Shown here: piece after piece, positions 11,269-25,901 of the stretch
Numbering within the stretch: the first letter of the stretch is position 1
Layout of the letters: each line of letters opens with the position of its first letter
Source of the DNA: Flaccisagitta enflata
Taxonomy: Eukaryota; Chaetognatha; Sagittoidea; Aphragmophora
Length of the DNA stretch: 64,000 bases
NCBI GenBank assembly: GCA_965153355.1
Contig: OZ231126.1
Coordinates: 58,280,001 to 58,344,000, forward strand
Direction: 5' to 3'
Program-made: the position numbers and the translations under genes
Notes under the pieces: model-generated
What the model saw: only the letters and a program-made list of their open reading frames with translations
Database searches by the model: none
Told to the model about the DNA's origin: nothing

Positions 11269-11537
11269 CAGTCTATGGACAATACGGTATTTGTAGTTAT
11301 GTCAGCAGTGTGGCATGTCTCAATGCATTGAAATCTCTCATTCTGGCACATTTCAACATGTGGAGATCTCTCATTCTACTGAGAGAAATCTTGTAGAATG
11401 AGAGATCTCAACGCGTTGAAATGTGCCAGAAGGAGAGATCTCAACGCGTTGAAATGTAGCAGAATGAAAGATGTCAACGCGCTGAGATATGCCAAAACTG
11501 CTGACATATCTACAAATGCTGTTTTGTCCACTGACTG
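11269..11537. mobile_element. Foldback element with internal palindromic 35-bp units
   Basis: The outer inverted ends are CAGTCTATGGACAA and TTGTCCACTGACTG, followed inward by ATTTGTAG(T/A)TATGTCAGCAG. The interior consists of repeated GAGAGATCTCAACGCGTTGAAATGTGCCAGAAT-type units arranged as inverted copies. A relative lies at 15973-16255. Confidence 0.8.
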
Positions 11538-11689
11538 TTAGCTGTCTCCTTTATAAGCATAAGGACTGGAGGGTTGCGGGCCAGTAATAAGTCATGGAAA
11601 ACTGCTGTTTACATGGTGTTTAAAAAGTTTGATGTCTTTTATGTAGAACTGACGAACTAAGTGATTGAGACGGTCCGATTGTTTCTTTT

Positions 11690-11722
11690 AGTCTGTCTGT
11701 ATGTCTGTCTGTCTGTCTGTTG

Positions 11723-11789
<67 letters not shown>

Positions 11790-11806
11790 AGTTTGTCTGT
11801 CTGCCC
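11690..11806. repeat. (TGTC)n microsatellite
   Basis: About 27 units of GTCT with two interruptions. Confidence 0.95.
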
Positions 11807-11821
11807 GTCTAACTTGTAAAA

Positions 11822-13360
<1,539 letters not shown>

Positions 13361-13363
13361 CGT

Positions 13364-13443
<80 letters not shown>
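13364..13443. repeat. (CT)n microsatellite
   Basis: A pure CT tract of about 80 bp that ends in a C-run. Confidence 0.95.
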
Positions 13444-13445
<2 letters not shown>

Positions 13446-13678
13446 CCCCCCCTTCGTTGAGTTTAAAAGAAATTCTTTTGCGCACCCAAGAAAAGTTTGT
13501 GCACAAATTCGCTACGGCTTTCCCACCCAGCATGTTCTCCAGAAACATCGCTCATTGAGCCGCCACTGAATGATAGTTTCAATCTTTATTTATTTATGAA
13601 ACTTATGGAATAAAAGCTTTAGGAATCGCTGTTGTGAAGTTCAAGTGTTCGACGTAGTGCAGGAAGGACAATGGTCTA

Positions 13679-14269
13679 CTATCTAGGAAATAGAAATCTT
13701 CCCGCACGTTTCAGTCTATAACTCTTGTGAAAATCATCTGACTAAGAAAAAATTGGTGACTAAAATGAAGCTCTTCGAATTTGCAAGCCATCTACGCAAA
13801 CCGCATCCTGCTATCTCATTGGGTTTAGAAGTTATCTTAATTTGAATGAAATCATTCCATTTGAAGATTTCTTAATTTGAATTTTTTACAGTAAGTCTTA
13901 TCCATTCAAAGTTAAATATCTCCGTTGTTTTTTGATCAATTGACAAAAAATTGGTGGCCAAAATGAAGAGTTTTTCAAGGGGCATCTTTTTCCTTTTTTG
14001 CGCAACAAATTCAGTCCAGCCGTTTAAAAGTTATGATCACTCAAAGATAAAAAGGAGGAAAAAATTTGTTTCATGGAAAAAGGCTGGAAGCCATCACTCC
14101 AAAGTACCTCCTGATACTTTACAAATTGCTGAACCGGCCATTGGCGGTGATAATTGAGTCAGGGGGAGCCTACATCTATCATTGATCCATTTGCAATCAA
14201 CAGATATACGTGATCATGTAGATAAATGACATGAATTCATAGGTGGGAAGATTTCTATTTCCTAGATAG
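13679..14269. mobile_element. TA-flanked foldback element (591 bp)
   Basis: The ends CTATCTAGGAAATAGAAATC and GATTTCTATTTCCTAGATAG are perfect inverted copies. TA flanks both sides (13677-13678, 14270-14271). Inner arm blocks include an AATTTGAATGAAATC/TCAATTGACAAAAA region and a pair of AAAAATTGGTG motifs. No transposase; the ORF at 13951-14157 is not recognised. Confidence 0.85.
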
Positions 14270-14540
14270 TACCCTTAAACGCATGTACTCACGCACACGC
14301 GCACACGCTCACGAAGAGTGCATAATAGAACACTCGCGTGTTCTTTTTCCGACACCCACGCTTGCAACATGCAACACGCAATGTGCAACACGCAAGTTTG
14401 ATACTCGCGGCAGCACACGCAGGCACGTTCGCGCGCACACTCGTGAGCATCTTCGCACGCATTGCTTCAAGTGGTTCTTCAAAATTAATTGTCAGTTTGC
14501 ATGAAGTCACAAGGCTCGTGTCTACTCACTGCGTTCAGTA

Positions 14541-15792
14541 CAGTGCGGCGCAAAAAAAGCTTTAGGTCTTTTCCGTGTAATATCACAGGTATTTATTGAT
14601 GAATCATAAAAAAAATCATGATAGAATTCAAGAGCTTTGAAAAATAAAGCATTTGCCACTGGTCAAGCTCAATCATGTCAGTCAAACAGTTTAAATGGTT
14701 TGAAGTTGGTGTGTCAAAAAACTGTTGGGAAAAAGCTTGTTTTTTTTAACAGTTTTTTAGCAATGGCCGCAAAGAGCCGATGTCCTGTGGGACACAGGGG
14801 TGAATTAGCAAATATCCGTCCTTCCTTCCATCTTTCGGACCGTCCGTTCCCAACAGCCACTGAGGCCCCAAATAAGCACTCTCAAACCAGATTTTTGCCC
14901 TTTAAGGCCATAATTTAGCCCTCCAGAGCCTCCTGACCTCAAATCAGCCTTCCAAGCTTCTGATCATGCCTCTGGGCCTCAAGTCTACTCTCCAGGCCTC
15001 AAATTTGCCCTACAGGCCTCAAATTTGCCCTTCAGGCGTCAAATCTACCCTCTAAGCCTCATATCTGCCTGCTAGATCTCAAATCTGCCTTACATCTTAT
15101 CAGCCCTCCAGGCTTCAAATCAGCTATCTTTGCCTCAGAAATGCCCTCCAGGCCTCAATCCTAATGCTCCTATCTTAAGTTTGCTCTTCAAGCCTCAAAT
15201 ATGCCTGCAAGCCTTCAAATCAACCTTTAATGTTCTAAATCAGTTATCTGAGTCCTAAAATATGCCTCACGGTAGATTTGGAAATTCACCCCTGTGTCCT
15301 GCTCTCACTCCATTTCTTTACTTGATCACTTCAGGCAGGGCAATTTGGATTGCTGACCATGTGCAATCCTTGGATGACTAGTTAATGCTCTTTCCACCAT
15401 TGATATTTTATGACTTTAGCTATAAAATAGCCTTACACAACATATTCAGGACTTGTCAAGCGAAACTGTATCTCCTAAGAACCCCAGAATCTATCACAGG
15501 CTTACAGGAATGAAGATAATGATAATGATGCAATATTTGAAAATCATTAAAAGATTCAATCAATTCTCAAAGCATTTGGGTGATGAAACCTCAGAAACGC
15601 CCTAACACCCTTGCAACTTGTTTTTTTTTTTTGGTACTGCACCATTTATCACTTTGTAGTCAAACTGTGAAGGTCCATTTCAGTATTGTAATCTAAATTG
15701 TGAATAATAATGAAATATTGGATAAAAAGTTTTATCTATTACTATAAAATGGGATTTTATACTACCTTAAACTTTTTTTTTGCGCCGCACTG
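14541..15792. mobile_element. Tc1/mariner-type element remnant with nested repeat
   Basis: The termini CAGTGCGGCGCAAAAAAA and TTTTTTTTGCGCCGCACTG are inverted and flanked by TA (14539-14540, 15793-15794). CAGTG-type ends with a TA duplication are characteristic of Tc1/mariner. The interior holds no transposase ORF; about half is occupied by the nested element at 14764-15381. Confidence 0.85.
14764..15381. mobile_element. Element with inverted ends and internal 20-bp CCTCAAATCTGCCCTCCAGG array
   Basis: It opens GGCCGCAAAGAGCCGATGTC and GACACAGGGGTGAATT. It then has about 20 degenerate units of a 20-bp CCTCAAATCTGCCCTCCAGG repeat, followed by AATTCACCCCTGTGTCCTG and a 3' block ending CCTTGGATGACTAG. 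The same order is found at 48799-49345, where an empty site proves insertion. The class is unknown. Confidence 0.8.
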
Positions 15793-15972
15793 TACATGTG
15801 CCACGGCTCACAAACAAGGAAGCTTAAGATATTCAATGTAGAAGTCACACATTTCACTTTCTGTGAAGTTCCATCACATTTTCCATAAGCAAATTTTGTG
15901 GTTTGAAGTTCTCTCGATCCCCTGCATTGATTGCAAGGGAAGATTAGGTGAGCCCTAAATATGGTGCCATAC

Positions 15973-16255
15973 GGTCAGTGTAGATATGTCAGCAGTTTGG
16001 CATATCTCAACCCCTTGAAATCACTCATTCTGGGGTATTTCAACCCGTTGAGATCTCTCATTCTAGCACATTTCAACATGTTGAGATCTCTCATGTCCAA
16101 GATTTATCTCAATAGAATGAGAGATCTCAACGCGTTGAAATGTGCCAGAATGAGAGATCTCAACGGGTTGAAATATCCCAGAATGAGTGATCCCAAGGGG
16201 TTGAGATATGCCAAACTGCGGACATATCTACAAATATCGAAATGCCCTTAGACTG
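15973..16255. mobile_element. Foldback element with palindromic units, relative of 11269-11537
   Basis: GTAGATATGTCAGCAGTTTGG and the inverted CCAAACTGCGGACATATCTAC bracket repeated GAGATCTCAACGCGTTGAAAT units in both orientations. The right end reads GACTG-TA. The left end appears slightly truncated. Confidence 0.75.
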
Positions 16256-16257
16256 TA

Positions 16258-16647
16258 TAGAACAGGCGCAGGGCCCAATACCCCCCCCCACCCATTTAGT
16301 AGATTCTGTAGCTTTGTTGCGCCCTGTAAGTCATTGTTGATTATTCAATGTGAAATACTCATCGTTCTCTCCAGGTGGGGACTAGTGTGAAATCTGCCTT
16401 TTTGTCATCAGCAACCTTTAGCTGCCAGCAAATCACAGATTGTAGACCAGGGAGGGCAGATTTCAGGCCTGAGAGGGCAGATTTCAGCCCTGAGAGCTAG
16501 GGGGACAGACGGACGAGCAAAAGTCCCCCTGCTTCCTCTTACTCCAATTCACAATTTTGCAAAGCAGTGCAGCGGGTATCGTTGACCACATATTGCCCTT
16601 AGGCGACCTGTTTTCGTTTTGAGTTACTATTTTGAAACAGGAAATTT
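16258..16647. other. Unassigned non-coding DNA
   Basis: No gene or clear repeat, apart from a short direct repeat GAGGGCAGATTTCAG near 16453-16490. Confidence 0.4.
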
Positions 16648-16840
16648 TTAGTCCGTCCGTCCGTCCGTCCGTCCTTCCGTCCATCCGTCCGTCCGTCCGT
16701 CCGTCCGTCCGTCCGTCCGTCCGTCCGTCCGTCCGTCCGTCCGTCCGTCCGTCCGTCCGTCCGTCCGTCCATCACACTTTAATTTTTCAGCGTCTATGGA
16801 GTTTTTGGCCTTGCTGCTCCTGCCCAAATGCTCCACTGAC
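16648..16840 (-). mobile_element. Hairpin-less dispersed element with expanded (GTCC)n
   Basis: After TTTTTAGTCC comes about 120 bp of GTCC units, then ATCACACTTTAATTTTTC, GTTTTTGGCCTTGCTGCTCC and CTGCCCAAATGCTCCACTGAC. This is the middle of the short-head type. The 3' hairpin arm seems replaced by the expanded microsatellite, and the 5' GGCCTTG end is absent. Confidence 0.7.
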
Positions 16841-17135
16841 AGATACTGATTTCTCGATTCGTCTCCTGCGTTTTTTTGTTGTTTTTTTTTTCTGTTTTTT
16901 TTTTTCTGTTTTTTTTTTTCAAATGGGTGGGAATAAATTATGCTCTCTTGTCCACCATAGCCTATGAATCTTTGTCCGCTCAATTTATTTACGACTGACT
17001 ATTTTGCATTGTTCGGAAGTAAAATATGGTTTGAAACAAATGAATGCGCTGTCTGCCTCCATGAAATCCTTTTTTTCATGGCAACAAAACTGAAGAATTT
17101 TCGTCGCAGTTGCGCGACCGTCACACCTTACTGTC
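16835..17135. repeat. Left arm of a large inverted repeat
   Basis: Blocks including GTCTCCTGCG, GAATAAATTATGCTCTCTTG, TCCGCTCAATTTATTTACGA, TTGTTCGGAAGTAAAATATG, AATGCGCTGTCTG and AACTGAAGAATTTTCGTCGC recur in reverse complement at 18420-18665. The arms are about 280 bp and the loop about 1.3 kb. Confidence 0.85.
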
Positions 17136-17932
<797 letters not shown>

Positions 17933-18419
17933 AGACAGACACTCAGAAAGCATTTGGACGACAGACTGATACATCATCTTTATGATAGAGAGAATAAGAC
18001 TGTGAGCATCTGTCATTCCAAGCAGTGTACATCGTGCGAGAATGGTACCGGAAACATCCTCTATCTTTGTAAATGATGCCAACGTAAGAAAGCAAAAGAA
18101 AGCAAAAGAAAGCAGAAACTATGAGAGCAAATATGAGCAGATAAACGTAAACAAGTCTGTCACAAAAAGGAAAATGGAAGAAAAACGACATGGCTGTCTA
18201 TGGCTCACATTTCACACGCTTTAGAAAAGAAATATCAGCAAAAAAGAACCGCCAGTTCTGGTAAACAGTCGTGGTACTCAGTTGCGCACATTGTATCTCG
18301 TCGCTATCAACTCCAAAGCTGCTGTTGGCGAGCTGTTTGCTGAGGTGTGGTAATTGCCGAAAGATGTAATGTTAATCCCCAATGAGCCACCTAGCGCATA
18401 TTTCAGCCCACAGTGTAGC

Positions 18420-18665
18420 GTGACGGTCGAGCAACTGCGACGAAAATTCTTCAGTTTTGTTGACAGGAAAAAAGGATTTCATGGAGCCAGACAGCGCATT
18501 CATTTGTTTTAAACCATATTTTACTTCCGAACAATGAAAAGTAGCCAGTCGTAAATCAAGTGAGCGGACAAAGATCCATAGGGTTATGGTGGACAAGAGA
18601 GCATAATTTATTCCCACCAATTAGGAAAAAAAAAACGCAGGAGACGAATTAAGATATCAGTATCT
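18420..18665. repeat. Right arm of a large inverted repeat
   Basis: Reverse complement of 16835-17135 with scattered substitutions and small indels. A worn 3' end of the hairpin family (CGGGGTGTAGAGTCGCGTTGCAC, about 18757-18780) lies just outside it. Confidence 0.85.
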
Positions 18666-18789
18666 GGCTTAACGGCCTGTAATGAAGGATTGAGGGATGA
18701 AGCGAATAGTAGAATTGCGTTGCTAGCGAAGAAAAAAAAAAGCCAACGAACTGATATAGCGGGGTGTAGAGTCGCGTTGCACTTTACTA

Positions 18790-19213
18790 AAAATGTTGAA
18801 AAGAGAAACGTCTCAGGATGGTTTTGTCATGAAAAGCGCGAATTATAATTCAGTTCATCTCTCGTGATCTAATTAACGTTAATGGAAATAATCAATATCA
18901 CAACACCGGAGCAGAAAAAAATAGCGCCTCTTGCTTCTTGCTTCTTATGTCCAGTTTCCGAATTGTTATAAAGAAATTACCAAAACAAAAATATATTCTC
19001 AGTCTAAAAATTTCTTCAGCGTGGGCTTAAGTTTTGATGTATATATGCCAACACAAAAAATGAGTCATCTGCAATTCTTCATTCCCAAAACCGTTTCGTT
19101 TTCTTATTTATTGACTTTTTCTTTGTAAGAAACTGCGTTTGGGGGCTTATGTTAAGTTATGACCTGATTTTGATAGAGTTTTCCGAACAAAAGAGAAAAA
19201 AAAAAGATGCTTT
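18790..19213. other. Unassigned non-coding DNA
   Basis: AT-rich with no supported gene or repeat. Confidence 0.4.
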
Positions 19214-19363
19214 TTAGTTGCGGACACGCAACTCTATAAGAGGCTTTGTCCGTTGGTCCGTTGGTCCGTCGGTCCGTAATGATCGAGTTGGAGAGTGTGA
19301 AAACGCGCATTTCCGCCCCAGCCCACCCGTCCGCAACTGGTGGCCGTGTATCCGGCCTTGTTT
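19214..19363 (-). mobile_element. Hairpin-ended dispersed element, GTTGCGGAC subfamily
   Basis: The + strand reads TTTTTAGTTGCGGACACGCA, ACTCTATAAGAGGCTTTGTC, four GGTCCGT units, GAGTGTGAAAACGCGCATTT, CCCACCCGTCCGCAACTGG and GCCGTGTATCCGGCCTTG. The hairpin arm is GTTGCGGA-type rather than GTCGCGTG-type, and the subterminal inverted copy (TCCGCAACT) has changed with it, so the two ends have co-varied. Confidence 0.9.
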
Positions 19364-19761
19364 CATTTCTCATTTGGTTTTGTGTGTTGTGAGTAATAAG
19401 ACAAGCTCGAGAAAGCAAACAATCGAGTTGATTGTACATACAATAAAAAAGAAAAAAAAAGTAGAACCACAAAAGAAAAAAGATAGAGGACGAATTCATC
19501 CAAAAACCGTTTTTCATCTTCATCACTTCGTGAGTGGCATGTATTTATAGTGAAAGAGAAAAAGAACGAAAAAATCTTAGGTTAGGAAATACAAAATTTA
19601 GAGGGAGAAAAAAAAACGGAAACAAAGTAAAAATACGAGAGTGGGAAAAGAAAATCTAAATTGAAGGAAATCAAGGCCGGGTAAACCCTTTGTCGCGTAC
19701 AAAACAAAGGCCGGGATTCATCCTCCGCCTGCCACTCAAAAAAGGTCAATAAATAGCTACA

Positions 19762-19943
19762 AAAAGGCCGGATACAAGGCTACCCCAGACGGGTGAGGGT
19801 GGGCAGGGACTGTATTTGAGGTCACTAAAGCACTTGGGCAGGAGCAAATACCACAAAGACATCAAAATAGTGAAACATGATGTACGGACCAACCAACCGA
19901 CGAACAAATTGTGGTGTAGGAGTCGTGTAGCACGCGACTGAAG
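19762..19943 (+). mobile_element. Hairpin-ended dispersed element, short-head type
   Basis: AAAAAGGCCGGATACAAGGC, GAGGGTGGGCAGGGACTGTA and ACTTGGGCAGGAGC lead to a degenerate CCAACCAACCGACG tract and the 3' hairpin AGTCGTGTAGCACGCGACT. A second worn 3' end follows at about 19980-20033. Confidence 0.85.
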
Positions 19944-20110
19944 AAGCTAAATGCTATCGAAAATAAATAAGACCGACGGACCAACCAACTTGCAAAAGGA
20001 CTGAGTGACCTATAGAGTTGCACACACGCGACATGGAAGTTGTTGTCGACCATCATTTTTTTTTCTCTCTTTTCATCGGGCGACCACATCTTTTAGTAGG
20101 TCGAGATAGG

Positions 20111-20493
<383 letters not shown>

Positions 20494-20539
20494 AACAAAG
20501 TTAGAAAGAAAAAAGGATAAAAAGAAAAAAAGAAAAAGG

Positions 20540-20785
<246 letters not shown>

Positions 20786-21023
20786 AAGAAGAAATAAAGA
20801 AAAGGAGAAAATAAATACTCGCGAGGTTTCTAAATCGCAGAAGATTGAAGGGAAATGTTTATGTTAAAAGGAAAGTGAAGCTTTTTACCCGAGATCAATT
20901 TTCTAAAAAAAAAAAAAGAATATCGAAATTGATAACTGGAGACCAAGAAACAGGAGGAAGATTCAAAAAATTAATTTATCGACGCTGTAAAAATTGGGAA
21001 ACTCGATAATCTCGATTAAAAAA

Positions 21024-21177
21024 ACAAGGCCGTATACACTCCCCCCCGGGTCGCGGACGAGTGGGCAGGGGCAGTATAGAAAAAAAAACACCGCTCACAG
21101 TTCAGACCGACGGTCCGATGGACCGACGGATCAATGGACCGACCGACACTTCAAGTAGAGTCGCGTGTCAGCGACTA
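21024..21177 (+). mobile_element. Hairpin-ended dispersed element
   Basis: It starts CAAGGCCGTATACACTCCC with subterminal GGTCGCGGACGAGTGGGCAG. It then has a CCGACGGACCGAC-type tract and the 3' end GTAGAGTCGCGTGTCAGCGACT followed by A-rich sequence. The element lies directly after an A-run. Confidence 0.85.
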
Positions 21178-21701
21178 AAAAGTTGTGTATCGAACTCACG
21201 TGGAAGGGGAGGTGTACACTGCACAGTAAAGAAGGGGTGAAAGGGGATTTGGATTGTCATTGGGGTGAAGGGGGTCAGCTTGAGCCATGTCTCTCGAGTT
21301 TTCAGTGAGGGAAAAATGTTGACCTAAGTGGGTTAGCTTTTACTTGATTTTATAAAGAATAAGATGGAACGATTGGTAAAAAGAAAATGTAAAAACAATT
21401 CTATGGGACATGGTTTTCATGTTTACGATTCTCCAAAATTCTTATCTGACAACAAGCTAGATTTTCTTACTGACTAGTGGCTACAAAATTTGAGTGCGAA
21501 AGAAAAAAAAACACATTTTATTGGTGCAATGACAACCCTTGTTTTTAAATTGATGTTTTTTTCTCCGCTTGTTTTTCCTCTTTTCAGTTTTCCCCCTTTT
21601 TCCTCTGCCTACTGCCTAGACAAAGTCTGCGCGCTGCGTACAAGCGTAGCAATGCTTGCGTTGTTGAGCACTTTGCCATACCCCGCAATGGCCCTTAACT
21701 A

Positions 21702-23168
21702 ACCTTGGCGTAAAAAGAAATGGCGGATTTTTAAAACCTACACCGTCTTCGGATCGAACTGTGAAATGCAAAACCTTTATAGCTCCTAAACCACAAGGAA
21801 AAAAATCATGAAATTTTCAGTGAATATTGGTAACATGTGACCGTTTTTGCATGTCAAAGCTCAGATCATAATATAGAAAAGGTGAAGGGAAAACAAAACA
21901 TTGAAAGAACATCCTTTTTTCAGCAAAACAGCTTTTTTTAACCTGTTTATTTTTGAAAGGTGCTGTTTTTTTCTCAGAATTTGCAGCAACTAGGTAATAC
22001 ATAAGTTAACATCTGTCATTAAAAATAAATCCTTGAGTTTTTGTTGAAATGCAAAACAATTTCAAGCAAATAGTGACAACTCCTTTCTAAGGAAATGGGG
22101 TAAAATTGATCTTACTCAAAAATGGGTTTTCTTCATATATTTTTCTTCCCCTCATTTTTTCTACACTATGTTCTGAGCTTTAACATGCAAAAACCGTCAC
22201 ATAAGACCAATATTCACTGAAAATTTCATGATTTTTTTCGTAGTAATTTAGGAGCTATTAAGGTTTTGCATTTCACAGTCCGATCCAAAGACGGTGTATT
22301 TCAACCAACTTAATGTAAGAGGAACTAAGGATAATCGGTGATGTTTGGAAAGCTCTTCGAAAGATCTTTCATTTGAGTCGTGTCTGGACATGGTGGCTTA
22401 GGAGTAACAATGATTTAAACAGAACCTTTATCTTTTCACCCTTACCGTGTTTCATCAAAAGAAGTTTGCGGATAATTTCATTATTACCAAAATGATAGAA
22501 GATTTTATCTGATTGCCTTGAAATTCTAGGTGGTATCTAAATTGTGTGTCTTCTGATACAAGTTCAATTTTTGTGAGAATCGTAAATTTCTTTTTATGGT
22601 TTTTGCATGTTTCTTTACTACCCCTTACAAAATTCTTTAAAAATGATGCAATTTCAAAAAAAAAACTTGTGTTTATCTCTGAATTATTTGAGCTCATACT
22701 CAGCTTACTTCTTTGGAAGACGGCCCAAAGTATAGATCTTTGAAAGGGCTATAAAACCGTCATAAAGTTTTCATTATTTTAACCATATCTTCTTGAACAA
22801 AACGCTCAGTAAAACCCTCAGTTGTGCAAACCAACATTGAAATCTTTTGCGGGGTAAAAATGATAGCAAAAATTGTCCGAATTAGATGAAATTTTAGGAG
22901 CTGTTAAGGTATGCTGTACCACCACATCAATTTTCATCTCAATCGGCTATGATTAAATATGGTTTTTAAGAGATTGTTTCGAAGTAATGATCGCTTACAT
23001 ACCGTAAGGGTGAATAAAGAGAAGTGTTTTTCAAAGCGATATAGCTCCTAAACCTTTTGAGTTACAACGTCGTGACACAACCCAAATGAAAGATCACCAA
23101 TTTTCCTTAGTTTTTCTCAGTTTGTAAGAATAGATTTTAAAATCCGTCATTTTTTATGGCGCCAAGGT
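21702..23168. mobile_element. TA-flanked foldback element carrying a nested foldback
   Basis: The ends ACCTTGGCG and CGCCAAGGT are inverted and flanked by TA (21700-21701, 23169-23170). Arms continue with AATGGCGGATTTTTAAAA / TTTTAAAATCCGTCATT and AACTAAGGATAATCGGTGAT / ATCACCAATTTTCCTTAGTT. The left arm is interrupted by the element at 21741-22296. Without it the element is about 0.9 kb. No transposase. Confidence 0.85.
21741..22296. mobile_element. Nested TA-flanked foldback element (556 bp)
   Basis: The ends CACCGTCTTCGGATC and GATCCAAAGACGGTG are inverted, flanked by TA (21739-21740, 22297-22298). Long arms include GTGAAATGCAAAACCTTTATA / TTAAGGTTTTGCATTTCAC and TTTTCAGTGAATATTGGT / ACCAATATTCACTGAAAA. 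It lies inside the left arm of 21702-23168 and is therefore younger. Confidence 0.9.
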
Positions 23169-23214
23169 TATTAGTTGAGAATTAGCAATTTGGGTAGACT
23201 CCGAGTGGATGTTT

Positions 23215-23338
23215 GATAAGTTAGTTTTACTAAATAGAAAACTAGGTTTAATGCGCGTGGTAACTAGTCACTAAGGGCTCACAAGGCCCTCTTCAACATT
23301 TTTCAGTTTAGTATAGTTAGGGATATTGTTCCACTTGT
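23215..23338 (+). mobile_element. Retroelement-type 3' tail (hairpin + GTTCCAC end)
   Basis: AAACTAGG, GCGCGTGGTAACTAGTCAC, the hairpin AGGGCTCACAAGGCCCT, and an end at GATATTGTTCCACTTGTC match the 3' part of the insertions ending at 44905, 45715 and 62432. The 5' side is truncated. Confidence 0.7.
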
Positions 23339-23570
23339 CAAATCACTTGCCGAATTGTCATAACACTTCTACGATTCAAAGATTACCGATCTGATCATGT
23401 TCTTGATGACAGAAGCTTCATTATCATCAGATCCGGTTCGAGACTATTTACACTCTTTGATAAAGTGCCATATCAGTTACGAATAGAGCAAAGGTGTCAT
23501 GATAATAGATTGTTGGTGCTATAAGTGTCGTATTGAGTCTGCACCTTGACACAAAGAGATCTGGCCTAGT

Positions 23571-24654
23571 CGGCCAGGAATCTCGATGGAGAAAATCTCA
23601 ATTTTAAGGGTTATGAAAAAAAAAAAATGGACCCATCCCAGATTTTTGCACAGGGCACCTGAAAAGGCTGTAGAACAAGATTCTGATGTTCATTTTGACC
23701 TAACTTGGGCCAAAAAAAAAAAGAAACGGGTTTTAGTGCAAAAAACAGCTATTTTTCCTAAAAAAATGGCATTAAATGAAATATTTTGGCCCTTTTTTTT
23801 GCAGAAACATAAAGTACCAATAGTAATTGATGTTTGAGTGAATGTAGAACAATTCTTAATAGGTCTATGAGGTTCAAAAATAGCATTAGAATGCTCAAAA
23901 ATGAAGAAATGACTTAAGAATTAAAAAATCGTCAAAACTGATGATTTGGAACAGTTTCTTAGGGAAAAATATGCTGTCAGTATGTAATTCATCGATTTAC
24001 TTAAAAAAACATGGCCGTGATAAACGAAAAACGCAAAACCGCAATATGCAAATGAGATCAAAGTGCGATTTTTGCAAAAAATGGCAAAACATGTTTTTTC
24101 TTTTTATAGAAGCTAAACACAATAAAATGTTGAGTACTTACCTTTCCAAAGCCATTTTTTTTCAAAAACCGCACTTTGACCTCATTTGCATATTGCGGTT
24201 TTGCGTTTTTCGCTTATCACGGCTATGTTTTTTTAAGTAAATTGATGAAATTTATACTGACAGCATATTTTACCCTAAGAAACTGTTCCAAAACATCAGT
24301 TTTGACAATTTTTTAATTTTTAGGTTATTTCTTCATTTTTGAGCATTTTAATGCTATTTTTGAACCTCATAGACCGATTCAAAATTGTTCCAGAGTCACT
24401 CAAATATCAATTACTATTGGGACTTTATGTTTCTGTAAAAAAAAAGTCAAAAAAATTTCATTTAATACTATTTTTTTAGGAAAAATAGCCGTTTTTTGCA
24501 ATAAAAACCGTTTCTTTTTTTTTTTGGCTCAAGTCAGGTCAAAATGAACATCAGAATCTTGTTCTACAGCCTTTTTAGGTCCCCTGTGCAAAAATCTGGG
24601 ATGGGTTCATTTTTTTTTTTTTTTTAAGAATTTTGCAAGTGAGACTTCTGGCCG
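23571..24654. mobile_element. Large foldback element (about 1.08 kb)
   Basis: Two arms of about 500 bp are nearly perfect inverted copies. Examples are ATGGACCCATCCCAGATTTT / AAAATCTGGGATGGGTTCAT, AACAAGATTCTGATGTTCAT / ATGAACATCAGAATCTTGTT and CGAAAAACGCAAAACCGCAA / TTGCGGTTTTGCGTTTTTCG. The centre is at about 24110. The ends CGGCCAGGAATCTC and GAGACTTCTGGCCG are inverted. No clear TSD and no coding sequence. Confidence 0.9.
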
Positions 24655-24655
24655 T

Positions 24656-25004
24656 AGTCATAAATCTAAACTCGTTTCAATTTAAAACCTACAAAACAAA
24701 GCGGATTTTGATTCAAGGTCGGAGTCAGACGAAGGTGAAATTTCATGAGTCAACCTATTTTTCCAATATCATCAATATTGTTTATTAGCATTTTTTCACC
24801 ATCTGAAAAAAAATCTTAATATCTTAATATCTTAATATCTTAAAATATCTTAACATTTTTGCAAAGAAAATCATTTTAACATTCAAAGCAAAAAAAAAAG
24901 AAAAAAAAAGAAAGAAATATTCTTAAATCCATTGGAGATTATATTGTATGAAGTAGTTCGTCAAGACTGAAAATCAAATTTCGTCTTCTGTGACGTATGT
25001 GTGT

Positions 25005-25040
<36 letters not shown>

Positions 25041-25901
25041 AAGAAAGAAAGAAAGAGAGAAAGTCCAAAGTTTAAGAAGGAGTATAAACCAACACAAACA
25101 ATACAACAGTCCTCACCTAAAACAAGCAAGAGCAAAAAAAGAAAAAAAATCATCTAGCATTTCTCATTTCTTAGCAAACGCTGTTCGTCCCCAACTATAT
25201 TTAAACACTCTACACTCAAATATTCATCCTGTCTATTACACCCCGTCAAATGTCTCTCATCAATCATAGCATGAAAATCGAAGCTTGTCATAGGAATTTC
25301 TGCGCAGAGTTCCTGAAGCTGCAAGTCGATCAGCGGGCAAGTACGGCAGTTTAAACATAAACCTTATAAGTTATAAGATAGTTCTTAACAGTCGTGGGAG
25401 GAACCGCCTGAGGTATTTGTCCCCCACCCCCACTTATGTCAACGCGCATCTCATTCTTCTTATTCCCCCCCCCCCGACTTTTTTCCTGTCCGATTAACTT
25501 GTTGCGTTTTGTCACGCGAGTTATATCAGAAAATGCGTACTGGATGGATGGACTGACGGATGGATAGACCCTCTTATAAGTTATAGAAATGCGATTTAAC
25601 ATATCTAATAAGGTAAAGACATCAAACTTTTTTTTCTCGCAAAAATACAGTATTTAAGGATGTGTACAGCAAAAATTTGTGGCACGGCTCCAAAAAGCAG
25701 ATTCTAAACAATGTAGATTTTAGCACGGATTTGCAGTATCATGAATTCTTGGATTAAGAAAAGAGTGACAGCTTTCAAGTTTCATCATTTTTTCTTTCGA
25801 GTATAAATCCCAAATGCCAATTTACATCATTACGCCAAACGGCTGACGATGGCCGAGACCCGAAAGGGAAGAAAAAATGAACTTGATCCACTTTTGAATT
25901 T
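24656..25901. other. Unassigned non-coding DNA with short repeats
   Basis: It contains ATCTTAAT repeats (about 24814-24850), a GA/GAAA tract at 25009-25062 and a TGGATGGATGGAC patch near 25540. No supported gene. Confidence 0.4.

Noticed and set aside
16648-16770. Telomere-like or satellite interpretation of (GTCC)n
   Set aside because: The GTCC/GTCG tracts occur at a fixed internal position of the hairpin-ended family, so they are element-borne microsatellites.
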